Shown piece by piece: positions 1 to 10,315 of a stretch of DNA of 64,000 bases. How positions within the stretch are numbered: the first letter of the stretch is position 1; each line of letters starts with the position of its first letter. Location: NCBI RefSeq assembly GCF_030704535.1, contig NC_081819.1, positions 20,866,001-20,930,000 of the forward strand, given 5' to 3'. This DNA is from Vitis vinifera (lineage: Eukaryota; Streptophyta; Magnoliopsida; Vitales; Vitaceae). The notes below the pieces were generated by a model that had not been told where the DNA came from, searched no databases, and saw nothing but the letters and a program-made list of their open reading frames with translations. Both the position numbers and the translations under genes were made by a program.

Positions 1-345
1 GGCTCTCTACTAAGTAAAAATGCCTCTCTACTGTATTTTTATCTTAATTCAAGTTCATATTTTTTGGACTTTATTTCATTTTTATTTACTGTATTTTGAT
101 GACTAATTATGGGTTCTTTCTAATTTCATCTTTTAATTTTTTATTCTCCTTTTTTTTTTTTTTTGATTCCTCAGATCTTTTGCAGTATCTTAATTTTAAG
201 GCTTAAATTCTACTTCATTTCATTAATTTCTTCCATAATTTTTAATTTTTATTATTATTAAATAATTGTAATAGCATTAATATGAAGTTCTGGGCTGGCT
301 TACATAAGAACCCATCTCCTAGTTTATATTGATCCCTACCATTTT
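1..345. other. 3' flank of a WSD gene copy lying left of the window
   Basis: This stretch matches the DNA just downstream of the stop codons of the two WSD copies (about 21541-21885 and 28720-29060) almost base for base, including the run that begins with TGCCTCTCTACT and the stretch near TGGCTGGCTTACATAAG. It is therefore the downstream flank of a further WSD copy whose coding part lies outside the window. No coding sequence is visible in it. Confidence 0.75.
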
Positions 346-570
346 ATTAATGGATATAACTATCAAAATGCTTTCAAAACACATTTGCCATTTAAATTAA
401 AATATTAATTAACTTTCTATAGAAATATCTTCAATAGAGTGTTAGTGACAAAATGGTATAAAAAAAAAAAAAAAAAGAATGTTTTAACAACAATCACCTT
501 AAAATCCTTCATGTGCTACAAAACAAATTGATTGGTTTAATATTCATCATGAAATTTCATGTTAATTAAG

Positions 571-1724
571 CTTTAGCTGAGATGATGGAGAAGGGGTCTA
601 AAGTGAAAGGGGGAAATTGGATTGGATCTATGCTCCTCCTTTTTGCCATTGTCTTATACGATGACCCTTTAAATTATATTCGTCAAACTAAAGCCACAAT
701 CGATCGAAAGAAGCGTTACCATGAAGCTATATTTACATTTTTCATTATTAAGATGGTTCTCAAATTATTTGGTGCTAAGGTATGAAATTCCTTATCCATA
801 ATATTGAAGATCACCTAGGAAATTATTGATTTTCAAACTCATGTTCTTAAATAATAATAATAATAATAATAATAAAATCTAATATCTATTTTTTGTTTCT
901 TTCCTTTCTATTTTCTTCTTGTGATCTTACCTAGGATTTTTTATTTTTTATTTTTGCATGGCAAATAAGTTGCAGCATTTTTATACCATAGAGTTATAAA
1001 TCACACAACAATGTGCTTCTCAAATGTAGTTGGACCTATGGAATAAATCGGTTTTTATGGCCATCCAATGGCTTTCCTTGCTCCAAGCGTTTACGGCTAA
1101 CCTCATGTAAGTCTATATATATATAGTTATTTGATTAAATGGGTTATTGAAAACTCAAATTTGGACAAATGACCTTCATGGTTTGAAAGTATGAACTATG
1201 ATCGAGAAATTATATTTGTATTCATCAAATTTTTCTTTACATTTATCATATTTACACATTCACTTTAAAATACTAACTATATTAACACATCACCTACAAA
1301 TTTCCAATATCATAAAAACACTCTTCGCATTCTTCTCTTCTATACCTATCTTCTTTTTTTTCTCTATTAACTTTTTTCTTCTCAATAATAAATCCTAAAA
1401 GAAACTATCTTTTAGGGCTTATTCTTCATGTAAATTTTGACTAAAAAAATTTGTTCTAGAAACAATTAGAAAAAATTTATAAAAAATTAGAAATGAGAAA
1501 TCATGAAAAAGTGCAAAAGAAATTATATTTGGACTGATTTTTTACTCTGTGTTTTGTGGTAGGGATTGATGATTGATTTTCAAAGTTATATCAATAAAAT
1601 GATATTTGTTCTTTCGGTTGATGAAGAAATAATTCCCGATCCTCACCAATTATGTGATGATCTTGAAGAGTCACTCAAGTTTATGTTGACATTGCAAGAG
1701 GGTTTGTCCATAAAAATTCCATAA
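571..1724 (+). pseudogene. Truncated WSD (wax ester synthase/DGAT) fragment, last three exons only
   Basis: Three blocks match the last three exons of the intact copy at 25212-28591. The exon-5-like block is 571-779 (AEMMEKGSKVKGGNWIGS, ending at a GT donor). An exon-6-like block ends at 1106 (SNVVGP then GHPMAFLAPSVYG). The exon-7-like block is 1563-1724 (INKMIFVLSVDEEIIPDPHQ, ending in TAA). The exon-6-like block contains in-frame TAA codons after the GPME and VYG motifs, and its first half is badly eroded. Exons 1-4, including the HHxxxDG active site, are absent: the DNA just upstream is the 3' flank of another copy. It cannot encode an acyltransferase. The C-terminal residues drift more from the family than in copies A and B, so this copy is older. 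Confidence 0.8.
851..874. repeat. (ATA)n microsatellite
   Basis: About eight ATA units in the intron-like gap after the exon-5 block of the WSD fragment. Confidence 0.9.
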
Positions 1725-3784
1725 AATAAGAATGATTAGTACATGTTACATCTGTGTGAACTATGAAGATCTGTGTGCTCTTATGGTCATTTGCAGTTTT
1801 AATAGTATGTGTTTTATAAATCTAAAGTGAAATGTTTTATTTTTGAATAAATTTTGAACTTTCTAATGTTATATATATGTCACATGCATGTATGCTTTGA
1901 AATTTTTATATGAGAATAAGACATGTGGGTCATGCCTTGTTCTGGGAATGGGCCTAACTTGGGCCAGGCTTGGGCTTGAGCCTAACTGGGTCTTAAGTTG
2001 GGTTAATTAGAACGATGAAGTCAAAGAATTGCAAAATTTTGGGTTCCATGATATCTCAAAATTTCAAGATAGTTTTTTCCTGATTCTTACAAAATTGGGT
2101 ACATATCTACATAGGTTGTTAGAGATACTGTGAGGGATTTGCACCACCTCAAACAATATTCTAACTAAAAATGTCTCGTTCGGATACACTTTTTCATTTT
2201 TCTTTTTTAGAAACAAAAAGTTTTAATAATTTCTATATGAAAATAGAAGTTCTTATATAAAAAAGGTATATGTTTACCCTGTGTCCTTATAATTTATTTT
2301 AAATATTTTAAAATTTTAGATGATAATTTAAAAAAAAAAAATAGTTTTTAATTAGTTTTTAAAAGTCATTGTTTTTTGGTGTAAGTCTCTAAGATTTTTT
2401 ATATTTAAAAGAAATAATAAATGATAAAAATTATGGTATATATATAGAGACAGAGAAGAGAAAATATATTATGCTTAACATCCCATTTAAAATAATGATT
2501 TATATACTCAAAAACAGTTTAATATAATGATTTATTTAGCTAAATATATTTAAGAATATAAAAAAATCATGATACAGATATGAGTACTTTTTAATTATTT
2601 AAAAATTTTATTTACAAGTTTATACTTTTCTTATATTTAATATTAAAATGTTAATTTAATTACAAAAATGATTATGTAGTTTGATAAATTTAAAAAAATA
2701 ATAATAATTTTTTTATTAGTTTTAATATTTTAGATTATAATAAATTAATTTTATGTGCTTTTATAAATATCAATCAAGTTTAGCTTGGTGGTGAAGTGGC
2801 ATGATAAAAGTTGTTTTCCTTTATTTTTCAAATTATAAAGAATAAAATAATATATACATATATATATATATATATAAATCACCCAACTTTAAAATTTGAA
2901 ATTTCATTAAATCCAACCTTTTTCTTTAATAATTTTTTAAAACTTCCATATTTACCATTCATTTTCTTTCTCTTGCATTTATTGCGGACCAAACTTGTCA
3001 TAAAATAAGTCAAATTCGTTTTTGATCTCTCTATCCTCTAGCAATCTCAAATGGACCCAAGATTGAGGTCATTCTATCAAGGCTTAAAAATCAACACAAG
3101 GACCGACAAAATGTGTGGACATTAACATCGGAATCATAAATAATCAACTACCTACCTTTCTTATATTAAATATTGAATGTCATATTAGAAAATTCTTAAA
3201 ATTGAAAAAATAAAAGTAAAAATTCAACATCATACCTCAGGCTATGGCCATCAAATTCACAATTTTTGAGAGTAAATAAAAAACAGAATAAAATTAGGGT
3301 TTTATTTGGCTAGTTCTTCTAAGATCTTATATCTGATGAAAACTTACAAACTTCTTATAAACTAGAGACTCTTGTCTATATAAAGTTTAATATAAATATG
3401 ATATTTTCTTATATTTTCTTTCCATCAAAGTAAACAAAATAAATACCGAGTAATAGTTACCACTAAAAGTGTGTCATGACTATAAATGATGGTTACAACA
3501 CTAAGAGATGTGTTTGTATTTAGTGTCACATATTTTAAAGAAAATAATGTATTTAAATTTAAATTTAAATAGAACACAAAACTTAAAACATTTATTTATT
3601 TTATTTAAAATAAAAAATGTTTCCAACATGTCACGCACATGGGATCCATGTTGCCATAAATTCATTTCCAAACTAGTTATGAACCATGAATGACAAGTCC
3701 TAACTTCACTTCCACCTCCACTTGCTATGATACGTTGTCTTCATGGTAAACATGATGACTTCGACGACTAAACATTGAAAAAGG
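1725..3784. other. AT-rich intergenic DNA, no gene seen
   Basis: Only short ORFs of low-complexity, phenylalanine/isoleucine/lysine-rich composition occur here. A (TA)n microsatellite lies at 2851-2876. I see no splice-linked coding blocks, RNA gene or recognisable transposon ends. The stretch ends at the target site of the retrotransposon. Confidence 0.7.
2851..2876. repeat. (TA)n microsatellite
   Basis: Alternating TA with one interruption (TACATATA). Confidence 0.9.
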
Positions 3785-3789
3785 ATGTT
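3785..3789. repeat. Target site duplication, left copy (ATGTT)
   Basis: ATGTT immediately precedes the TG of the 5' LTR and recurs at 14278-14282 immediately after the CA of the 3' LTR. A 5-bp duplication is normal for Ty3/gypsy integration. Confidence 0.92.
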
Positions 3790-4577
3790 TGTAGGGACCC
3801 CTCCCTCTGGGAAACACGTGTCACGCATCTCATAGTGACACGTGTTATCAGCCGGACCATCATCATCCGGATTCCCCCTAAGGATACGCATGATGCAGTT
3901 CTCCTATCCGGACCGCCTCGAGGAAAGGCAAATGACGTTTCAGCTTCTCCTATCCAAGGAAGAGCAAACGTCGCTGGCAGAGCACAGACATCCGGACAAC
4001 CTTCATAATGCATCCGCTCCACAATACATCCGGGTAATCAGCATGTGCCATCCAGATATAATCGTCCGGATCATCAATTAAAGTAAAGCGAGTCTTACAC
4101 GCTATCACAACAAACGGCCATGGCCCACATCCTGCCACCTTCAGAGTGAGAAGACAAGATGAAATGACAGCAAGTCACCTCCCGCGATCTCTGACAGCCG
4201 CATCACCTACCATGGTTTCTGACAGCCGCTCGTAGGGTGATGATGCTCCTACTAACGCCTATTGTCATCATAAACAACATAAAATATCTCCTCACCATTA
4301 ATGAGAGGAACAGTACCCCTGAAGCTGTATATATATGCCTTCACACGAAGAAGGAAGGGATCCCACTGGTAACCTCCTAATACCTGGTAAAAGGCCAACT
4401 GATTTATATCTCTCTCTCTGACCATGGCTAACAAAACCATCGGAGGGTGCGTCCGGACACCTTGTCCGGATGCCTTCTTGCAGGTATAACGACTGGATCA
4501 AGAACCTTTATGGGTTGAAATCACGTGTCCATCCATTTGGCAACTACGTGGATCGTCAGAGACGCGAGGTATCAACA
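3790..4577 (+). repeat. 5' long terminal repeat
   Basis: 788 bp, TG...CA ends, matching 13490-14277 with 9 substitutions and no gaps. It holds a TATA-like run at 4328-4336, six TCCGGA palindromes, and a direct repeat of TCTGACAGCCG flanking an inverted CATCACCTA/TAGGGTGATG pair near 4190-4245. Short ORFs inside it are fortuitous. Confidence 0.95.
4328..4336 (+). promoter_or_regulatory. LTR TATA box (retrotransposon promoter)
   Basis: TATATATAT follows GAAGCTG in the 5' LTR, about 250 bp before its end. The same run is at 14028-14036 in the 3' LTR. It is the best candidate for the U3 core promoter; the start of R would lie some 30 bp downstream. Confidence 0.6.
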
Positions 4578-4595
4578 TTGGCACCGTCTGTGGGA
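4578..4595 (+). other. Primer binding site
   Basis: TTGGCACCGTCTGTGGGA begins directly after the 5' LTR. The TGG start pairs with the CCA end of a tRNA. Related Tat and Athila elements carry TGGCGCCGT-type sites here. I did not assign the tRNA species with confidence. Confidence 0.8.
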
Positions 4596-4626
4596 ACTTT
4601 TTACTTTGATTCAGTCACTAAAAAAG

Positions 4627-6918
4627 ATGGTCACACCGTCCCGAAGCCATTCATCTGGTAGGGGAGGGGATGATAATTTTGAATGGCGCCTAGCCATCGA
4701 AAGGAGACAGTTGGCAAGCGAAAGACAGCTGAAAGCTCTCCTCCAGGAGACAGAAAGATTGAGAGAAGAAAACGCTGTGTTACGCATCCAGGCTTCAACA
4801 TCAGGACCTCCTCGACGTCAGCGTTCGAGGGGCCAAGTAGCAGACTCAAGTCCTCAACAAGAACCAGAATCAATACATCCTGGGACAACAGGAGCTATCC
4901 CAGGAGCATGCAACGTAAGACCTCATGAGCCACGCACGCCTATGCCTCGAGCTCCCCGTGAGGAAAGCTCAGACTCTACTCACTTTTCAGCGAAAAGACA
5001 ACGTGATAAAAAATCTCAGTTGTCGAACTCAATGCGCGCAAGACTAGGCCCACAAGAGCCTGGAAGATCAAGGCCACCAATGGCCATAACCTGGGCACCA
5101 CGCCCTGACCCTGTGACCACTCCCATGGTGCAAAACGTTCACCCGCATCGTGACCCCTTAGTCACCCCCGTGATGCGGAATGTTCATTCGCACCCAGCGG
5201 AACAACCAACTGGGAGAAACATCCCAAATGGGCCACCCATTGGCTCTATTAGCAAAAGGTTGGATGACATGCTCTCCACGCCTTTCTGCTCTCATATCAT
5301 TAATTACGAGCCCCCAAGGGGATTCCTCGTACCAAATTTTTCCACATACGATGGAACCAACGATCCCTTTGATCACATCATGCATTATCGACAGCTTATG
5401 ACGCTCGATATTGGCAACGATGCACTGCTATGCAAAGTATTTCCCGCCAGCTTACAAGGACAGGCCCTCTCATGGTTTCATCGCCTACCTCCCAACTCCG
5501 TTGGCGATTTCAGGGACCTGTCCGAAGCTTTCGTGGGGCAATACTTGTGCTCCGCACGACACAAGCAAAATATCAGCACCCTGCAGAATATAAAAATGCA
5601 AGATAACGAATCCTTGAGGGAATTCATGAAGCGATTTGGCCCGGCCGTGCTTCAAGTAGAGGCTTGTAGTATGGATGCTGTCCTACAGATTTTCAAGCGA
5701 AGCATCTGTCCGGGCACTCCATTTTTCGAATCACTGGCCAAAAAACCCCCTACAACGATGGATGACTTATTCAGGCGCGCCAACAAATATTCAATGCTCG
5801 AAGATGACGTACGCGCAGCCACCCAGCAAGTTTTGGTTGCCGGACGGCCATCTAGAAATAATACGGAGGGAAATAATAAACCTCCGGATCGGCCAAAGCC
5901 GTCTGACCGAAAGCAGGAAGGGTCAAGTCGCCCGGAAATGCCGCCTCTCACACCTCTTTCCATATCATATGAGAAACTTCTCCCAAAGATCCAGGGCTTG
6001 TCCGACTTCAGATGGCCTAGACCCATTGCAACGGACCCATCCACAAGAGATCGCAGTAAGAGATGTGCCTTCCACAAGGATCATGGCCATACAACAGAGA
6101 CATGTCGATCTTTCCAGTTTCTGGTCGAAAGGCTCATAAAAGCAGGGCATTTGAAGCAATACCTCCGATCAGATAATGGAGGAAGGGACGCATCCCAACA
6201 TCACAACCCCGGAGCCCCTAGGGCCCCAGCTGCCCCCAAGGCCGTTATAAATTATATTAACGGGGGTCCATCTGACGAGGAGTACGATTCTAGGCGAAAG
6301 AGGCAAAAATTGTTGTGGGCCGCATCAATACGCGAGCGCATCAATTCCATCCGGCCTGGGCTAACGGGAGGGGGCCCTCGCCCCATAGATGGGACAATCA
6401 TTTTCCCACCGGTAGATCCCACCCGGACACTGCAACCACATCGCGACGCCCTCATCTTGTCCCTGGAAATTGGGGACTTCGATGTGCGGCGTATCTTGGT
6501 TGACCCAGGCAGTTCAGCCGATCTTGTGCAAGCATCAGTCGTTGGCCACATGGGACACAGCCTCACAGGCCTCGAAAACCCTGGACGAATCCTATCCGGA
6601 TTCAACGGGTCTTCAACTACGTCCTTAGGAGACATTGTACTGGCGGTCCAAGCAGGCCCAGTCACTCTCAACGTACAGTTTTCAGTAGTACAGGAGTTAT
6701 CACCCTTCAATGTCATTTTGGGGCGCACATGGCTCCACTACATGAAAGCTATCCCCTCTACATATCATCAAATGGTGAGTTTTCTCACCAACCATGGCCA
6801 AATCGACCTATATGGCAGCCAATTAGCCGCTCGCCAATGCTATCAGATAGCGCGGGAAGCAGGGGTCAACCAGGAGGATGCGTCTCCCCCTGAACCCAGC
6901 ATTGCACATGACCAATAG
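4627..6918 (+). CDS. Gag-protease polyprotein of the Tat-type retrotransposon
   Basis: 763 residues from the first ATG after the primer binding site, chosen because the upstream ATG at 4525 lies inside the LTR. Order: charged coiled-coil-like N terminus (about residues 15-55); proline/serine-rich linker; Retrotrans_gag capsid domain (about 240-335, with GTNDPFDHI, LSWFHRLPP and LREFMKRF); a zinc knuckle of form C-x2-H-x4-H-x4-C at about 480, where the usual second Cys is His; and an aspartic protease whose catalytic motif is VDPGSSADL (Asp at about 626). Gag packages the RNA and the protease matures the polyprotein. The frame ends in UAG at 6916-6918 and the next codons are CAA UUA, the classic readthrough context. 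The following RT frame is the same frame, so about 5-10% readthrough could supply Pol (inference from the motif). Confidence 0.9.
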   Translation: MVTPSRSHSSGRGGDDNFEWRLAIERRQLASERQLKALLQETERLREENAVLRIQASTSGPPRRQRSRGQVADSSPQQEPESIHPGTTGAIPGACNVRPHEPRTPMPRAPREESSDSTHFSAKRQRDKKSQLSNSMRARLGPQEPGRSRPPMAITWAPRPDPVTTPMVQNVHPHRDPLVTPVMRNVHSHPAEQPTGRNIPNGPPIGSISKRLDDMLSTPFCSHIINYEPPRGFLVPNFSTYDGTNDPFDHIMHYRQLMTLDIGNDALLCKVFPASLQGQALSWFHRLPPNSVGDFRDLSEAFVGQYLCSARHKQNISTLQNIKMQDNESLREFMKRFGPAVLQVEACSMDAVLQIFKRSICPGTPFFESLAKKPPTTMDDLFRRANKYSMLEDDVRAATQQVLVAGRPSRNNTEGNNKPPDRPKPSDRKQEGSSRPEMPPLTPLSISYEKLLPKIQGLSDFRWPRPIATDPSTRDRSKRCAFHKDHGHTTETCRSFQFLVERLIKAGHLKQYLRSDNGGRDASQHHNPGAPRAPAAPKAVINYINGGPSDEEYDSRRKRQKLLWAASIRERINSIRPGLTGGGPRPIDGTIIFPPVDPTRTLQPHRDALILSLEIGDFDVRRILVDPGSSADLVQASVVGHMGHSLTGLENPGRILSGFNGSSTTSLGDIVLAVQAGPVTLNVQFSVVQELSPFNVILGRTWLHYMKAIPSTYHQMVSFLTNHGQIDLYGSQLAARQCYQIAREAGVNQEDASPPEPSIAHDQ

Positions 6919-8418
6919 CAATTATTGGATCCGGCGGACAAAGATCCCCCGGCAGCAGATCCCTTACAAACAATCCAAATTTCGGAGGAAAACACTCACC
7001 TCACGAACATCAGTTCCCTCATGACACAAGAGGAAACTCAGAGCATGCAAAGTATTCTCAGACGAAACCATGACATCTTCGCATGGACACATTCTGATAT
7101 GAAGGGAATCCATCCCTCTATTGCATCTCACAGGCTTAACGTCTTTTCAACTGCCAGACCCGTCCGGCAGAAAATTAGGCGTTTTCACCCAGATAGACAA
7201 AAAGTCATCCGGGATGAGATGGACAAATTGCTCGAAGCCGGATTCATCAGAGAAGTTTCTTATCCGGAGTGGTTGGAAAATGTAGTGGTGGTACCCAAAA
7301 AAGAAGGAAAGTGGCGAGTTTGTGTAGACTATACCAATCTCAACAATGCATGTCCAAAAGACAGTTTTCCTTTGCCTCGAATAGATCAGATTGTGGATTC
7401 CACTTCCGAGCAATGGATGCTCTCTTTCTTGGATGCCTTCTCCGGATATCATCAAATCCCCATGTCCCCGGACGACGAAGAAAAAACAGCATTCATAACA
7501 CCACACGGCCTCTATTGCTACAAAGTCATGCCGTTCGGACTCAAAAATGCTGGTGCCACTTATCAAAGATTGATGACTAAGATCTTCGAACCTCTAATAG
7601 GCCACACGGTAGAGATATATATTGATGATATCGTGGTTAAAAGCAAAACCCGAAAGCAGCATGTCCTTCACTTACAAGAAGTTTTTCACCTCTTACGAAA
7701 GTATGGCATGAAGCTAAATCCTTCTAAATGCACCTTTGGCGTAAGTGCTGGCAAATTTCTGGGATTTATGGTCAGCCAAAGGGGCATAGAAGTCAGCCCA
7801 GATCAAGTCAAAGCAGTCATGGAAACACCCCCTCCCAGGAACAAGAAGGAGCTACAACGCCTCACAGGCAAGCTCGTCGCACTAGGGCGTTTTATAGCCC
7901 GCTTCACTGACGAACTGCGACCCTTCTTCTTGGCAATACGAAAAGCTGGAGCACATGGATGGACGGACAGTTGCCAGAACGCTTTCGAAAAGATTAAGTA
8001 TTGTCTTACGCAACCGCCCATCTTGAGCAGCCCCGTTCCAAATGAGAAATTGTATATGTATCTGGCGGTATCAGAATGGGCAATCAGCGCCGTTCTATTT
8101 CGCTGCCCCTCACCCAAGGAGCAGAAGCCTATCTACTACGTCAGCAGGGCGTTAGTAGACGTAGAAATCAGATATTCAAAAATGGAGCTAACAGCCTTAG
8201 CCCTTCGAAGCGCTGCCCAGAAGCTCCGCCCGTATTTCCAAGCTCATCCAGTGATCGTACTAACTGACCAGCCCCTTCGCAACATTCTGCACAAGCCAGA
8301 TTTAACCGGGAGAATGCTGCAATGGGCCATTGAACTAAGCGAATTTGGAATCGAATTCCAACCCAGATTGGCCATGAAAGGCCAAGTAATGGCTGACTTC
8401 GTGCTAGAATATTCCTGA
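6919..8418 (+). CDS. Reverse transcriptase-RNase H of the retrotransposon (after in-frame UAG)
   Basis: It continues the gag-protease frame after UAG and has no good ATG near its start, so it is probably made by readthrough. RT motifs appear in order: VPKKEGKWRVCVDY, FLDAFSGYHQI, MPFGLKNAGATYQR, and the catalytic YIDD at 7618-7629. Then comes an RNase H connection/RNase H domain (YLAVSEWAISAVLF, YYVSRAL, MELTALALRSAAQ, LTDQPL). The DAS-type catalytic Asp of the first RNase H strand is replaced (AVSEW), so this RNase H looks inactive, as in other Tat elements that gained a second RNase H. It ends in UGA at 8416-8418, but the frame is open again immediately after. Confidence 0.9.
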   Translation, partial: QLLDPADKDPPAADPLQTIQISEENTHLTNISSLMTQEETQSMQSILRRNHDIFAWTHSDMKGIHPSIASHRLNVFSTARPVRQKIRRFHPDRQKVIRDEMDKLLEAGFIREVSYPEWLENVVVVPKKEGKWRVCVDYTNLNNACPKDSFPLPRIDQIVDSTSEQWMLSFLDAFSGYHQIPMSPDDEEKTAFITPHGLYCYKVMPFGLKNAGATYQRLMTKIFEPLIGHTVEIYIDDIVVKSKTRKQHVLHLQEVFHLLRKYGMKLNPSKCTFGVSAGKFLGFMVSQRGIEVSPDQVKAVMETPPPRNKKELQRLTGKLVALGRFIARFTDELRPFFLAIRKAGAHGWTDSCQNAFEKIKYCLTQPPILSSPVPNEKLYMYLAVSEWAISAVLFRCPSPKEQKPIYYVSRALVDVEIRYSKMELTALALRSAAQKLRPYFQAHPVIVLTDQPLRNILHKPDLTGRMLQWAIELSEFGIEFQPRLAMKGQVMADFVLEYS

Positions 8419-10182
8419 AGGCTCAGCCAACATGACGAATCAAGTAAAAAAGAATGGTGGACTCTGCGAGTTGACGGAGCCTCACGCTCATCAGGCTCTG
8501 GAGTTGGGCTCTTACTACAGTCCCCAACTGGGGAACATTTGGAGCAAGTCATCCGGCTGGGATTCCCTGCCTCTAATAATGAAGCAGAATATGAGGCTAT
8601 CCTGTCCGGATTGGACCTCGCCCTTGCTCTATCCATCTCCAAACTCCGGATCTTCAGCGACTCACAACTCGTGGTAAAACATGTCCAGGAGGAATATGAG
8701 GCTAAGGACGCACGCATGGCGCGATACTTAGCTAAAGTAAGAAACACCTTGCAGCAATTCACCGAATGGACAATCGAAAAAATCAAGCGAGCTGACAATA
8801 GGCGCGCTGACGCTTTGGCCGGTATAGCTGCCTCCCTCCCTATCAAAGAAGCCATTCTATTGCCCATACATGTGCAACCCAACCCCTCTGTTGCAGAAAT
8901 TTCTACTTGCAACACCATTGAGGCAAATCAAGCGGATGATCAAGAATGGACGTATCACATCGCAGAATATCTCCGGACAGGCACTCTGCCCGGAGATCCC
9001 AAACAAGCACACAAAATCCGGGTACAAGCTGCCCGTTTCACCCTGATTGGGGGGCACCTGTACAAGCGATCCTTCATAGGACCTTACCTTCGGTGCCTAG
9101 GGCATTCAGAGGCCCAGTATGTGGTAGCTGAGTTACATGAGGGAATATGCGGAAATCATTCGGGAGGACGATCTCTGGCACATAGAGCTCATTCGCAAGG
9201 ATACTATTGGCCAACAATGAAGAAAGACGCGGCAGCATATGTTAAAAAATGTGATAAATGTCAACGGTATGCTCTCATTCCACATACGCCATCAGCAACA
9301 TTGAAAACAGTCTCAGGCCCATGGCCCTTTGCGCAGTGGGGCATGGACATAGTGGGACCCCTCCCAGCAGCACCTGCCCAGAAGAAATTTCTCCTTGTTG
9401 CCACTGATTACTTTAGTAAATGGGTAGAAGCTGAAGCATATGCAGGCATCAAAGACAAAGATGTCACCAAGTTCGTGTGGAAGAACATTGTTTGCCGTTT
9501 TGGAATCCCCCAAACCATCATAGCTGACAATGGTCCACAATTTGACAGTATTGCATTCAAGAATTTCTGTTCGGAGCTGAACATCCGGAATTCATACTCC
9601 ACACCACGATATCCTCAAAGTAATGGGCAAGTAGAAGCCACAAACAAGACCCTAATCAATGCCCTAAAGAAAAGGCTTGAGCAAGCTAAAGGGAAGTGGG
9701 TGGAGGAGCTACCCGGCGTCCTATGGGCCTATCGAACCACACCCGGACGACCAACAGGAAACACTCCTTTCGCCCTCACGTATGGAATGGATGCAGTCAT
9801 TCCTACAGAAATAGGTCTTCCTACTATCCGGACTGACGCAGCAAAGCAAGATGATGCAAGCGCGGAATTAGGGAGAAATTTAGATTGGGCAGATGAAGTG
9901 AGGGAAAACGCGGCCATTCGGATGGCAGATTATCAACAAAGGGCATCAGCACATTACAATCGCAAAGTGAGGCCAAGAAGCTTCAAAAATGGTACACTAG
10001 TCCTTAGAAAAGTTTTTGAAAATACTACTGAAGTGGGTGCAGGGAAATTCCAAGCCAACTGGGAAGGACCCTATATAGTGTCTAAGGCAAATGACAATGG
10101 AGCCTGTCATTTACAAAAATTGGACGGAACTCCATTACTTAGACCTTGGAATGTGTCTAATTTAAAGCAGTACTATCAATGA
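8419..10182 (+). CDS. Second (archaeal-type) RNase H and integrase of the retrotransposon
   Basis: Same frame as the two upstream segments and separated from RT-RNase H only by one UGA. The first ATG is at 8539, inside the RNase H domain, so translation must normally come from upstream. The RNase H has all acidic residues: LRVDGAS, NNEAEYEA, FSDSQLV and RRADALAG. Integrase follows: zinc-binding H-H-C-C (NHSGG, AHRAHSQ, CDKCQ), the DDE core (WGMDIVGPLP; IADNGPQFDS; SNGQVEATNK with the Glu) and a C-terminal GPYIV...LLRPWN domain with no chromodomain. It inserts the cDNA in the nucleus. Whether the UGA is a programmed stop or a disabling mutation cannot be told from one copy. Confidence 0.9.
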   Translation, partial: RLSQHDESSKKEWWTLRVDGASRSSGSGVGLLLQSPTGEHLEQVIRLGFPASNNEAEYEAILSGLDLALALSISKLRIFSDSQLVVKHVQEEYEAKDARMARYLAKVRNTLQQFTEWTIEKIKRADNRRADALAGIAASLPIKEAILLPIHVQPNPSVAEISTCNTIEANQADDQEWTYHIAEYLRTGTLPGDPKQAHKIRVQAARFTLIGGHLYKRSFIGPYLRCLGHSEAQYVVAELHEGICGNHSGGRSLAHRAHSQGYYWPTMKKDAAAYVKKCDKCQRYALIPHTPSATLKTVSGPWPFAQWGMDIVGPLPAAPAQKKFLLVATDYFSKWVEAEAYAGIKDKDVTKFVWKNIVCRFGIPQTIIADNGPQFDSIAFKNFCSELNIRNSYSTPRYPQSNGQVEATNKTLINALKKRLEQAKGKWVEELPGVLWAYRTTPGRPTGNTPFALTYGMDAVIPTEIGLPTIRTDAAKQDDASAELGRNLDWADEVRENAAIRMADYQQRASAHYNRKVRPRSFKNGTLVLRKVFENTTEVGAGKFQANWEGPYIVSKANDNGACHLQKLDGTPLLRPWNVSNLKQYYQ

Positions 10183-10315
10183 AAAAGCAGAGACAAGTGC
10201 AAATGAAAAAGAACTATTTTTATTGATATGGATAAATGTATGAACAAAGAGGTCTCCGGACCACAAAAATACAAAAGGAAGATTACAGCAGAAAATTGCA
10301 AAAAGAGATAAACTA

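Noticed and set aside
3768..4138. Several overlapping ORFs on both strands in the LTRs (also 13474-13838)
   Set aside because: They repeat identically in both LTRs, overlap on opposite strands and show no protein-like motif; they are by-products of GC-rich LTR sequence.
5652..6728. Minus-strand ORFs of 141-158 codons opposite gag-protease
   Set aside because: They are frame shadows of the gag-protease coding strand with no splice or domain support, unlike the antisense gene at 10316-12744.
8244..8918. 224-codon minus-strand ORF opposite RNase H
   Set aside because: Shadow of the conserved RNase H coding sequence; composition (Ser/Ala/Arg-rich) is that expected of a complementary frame.
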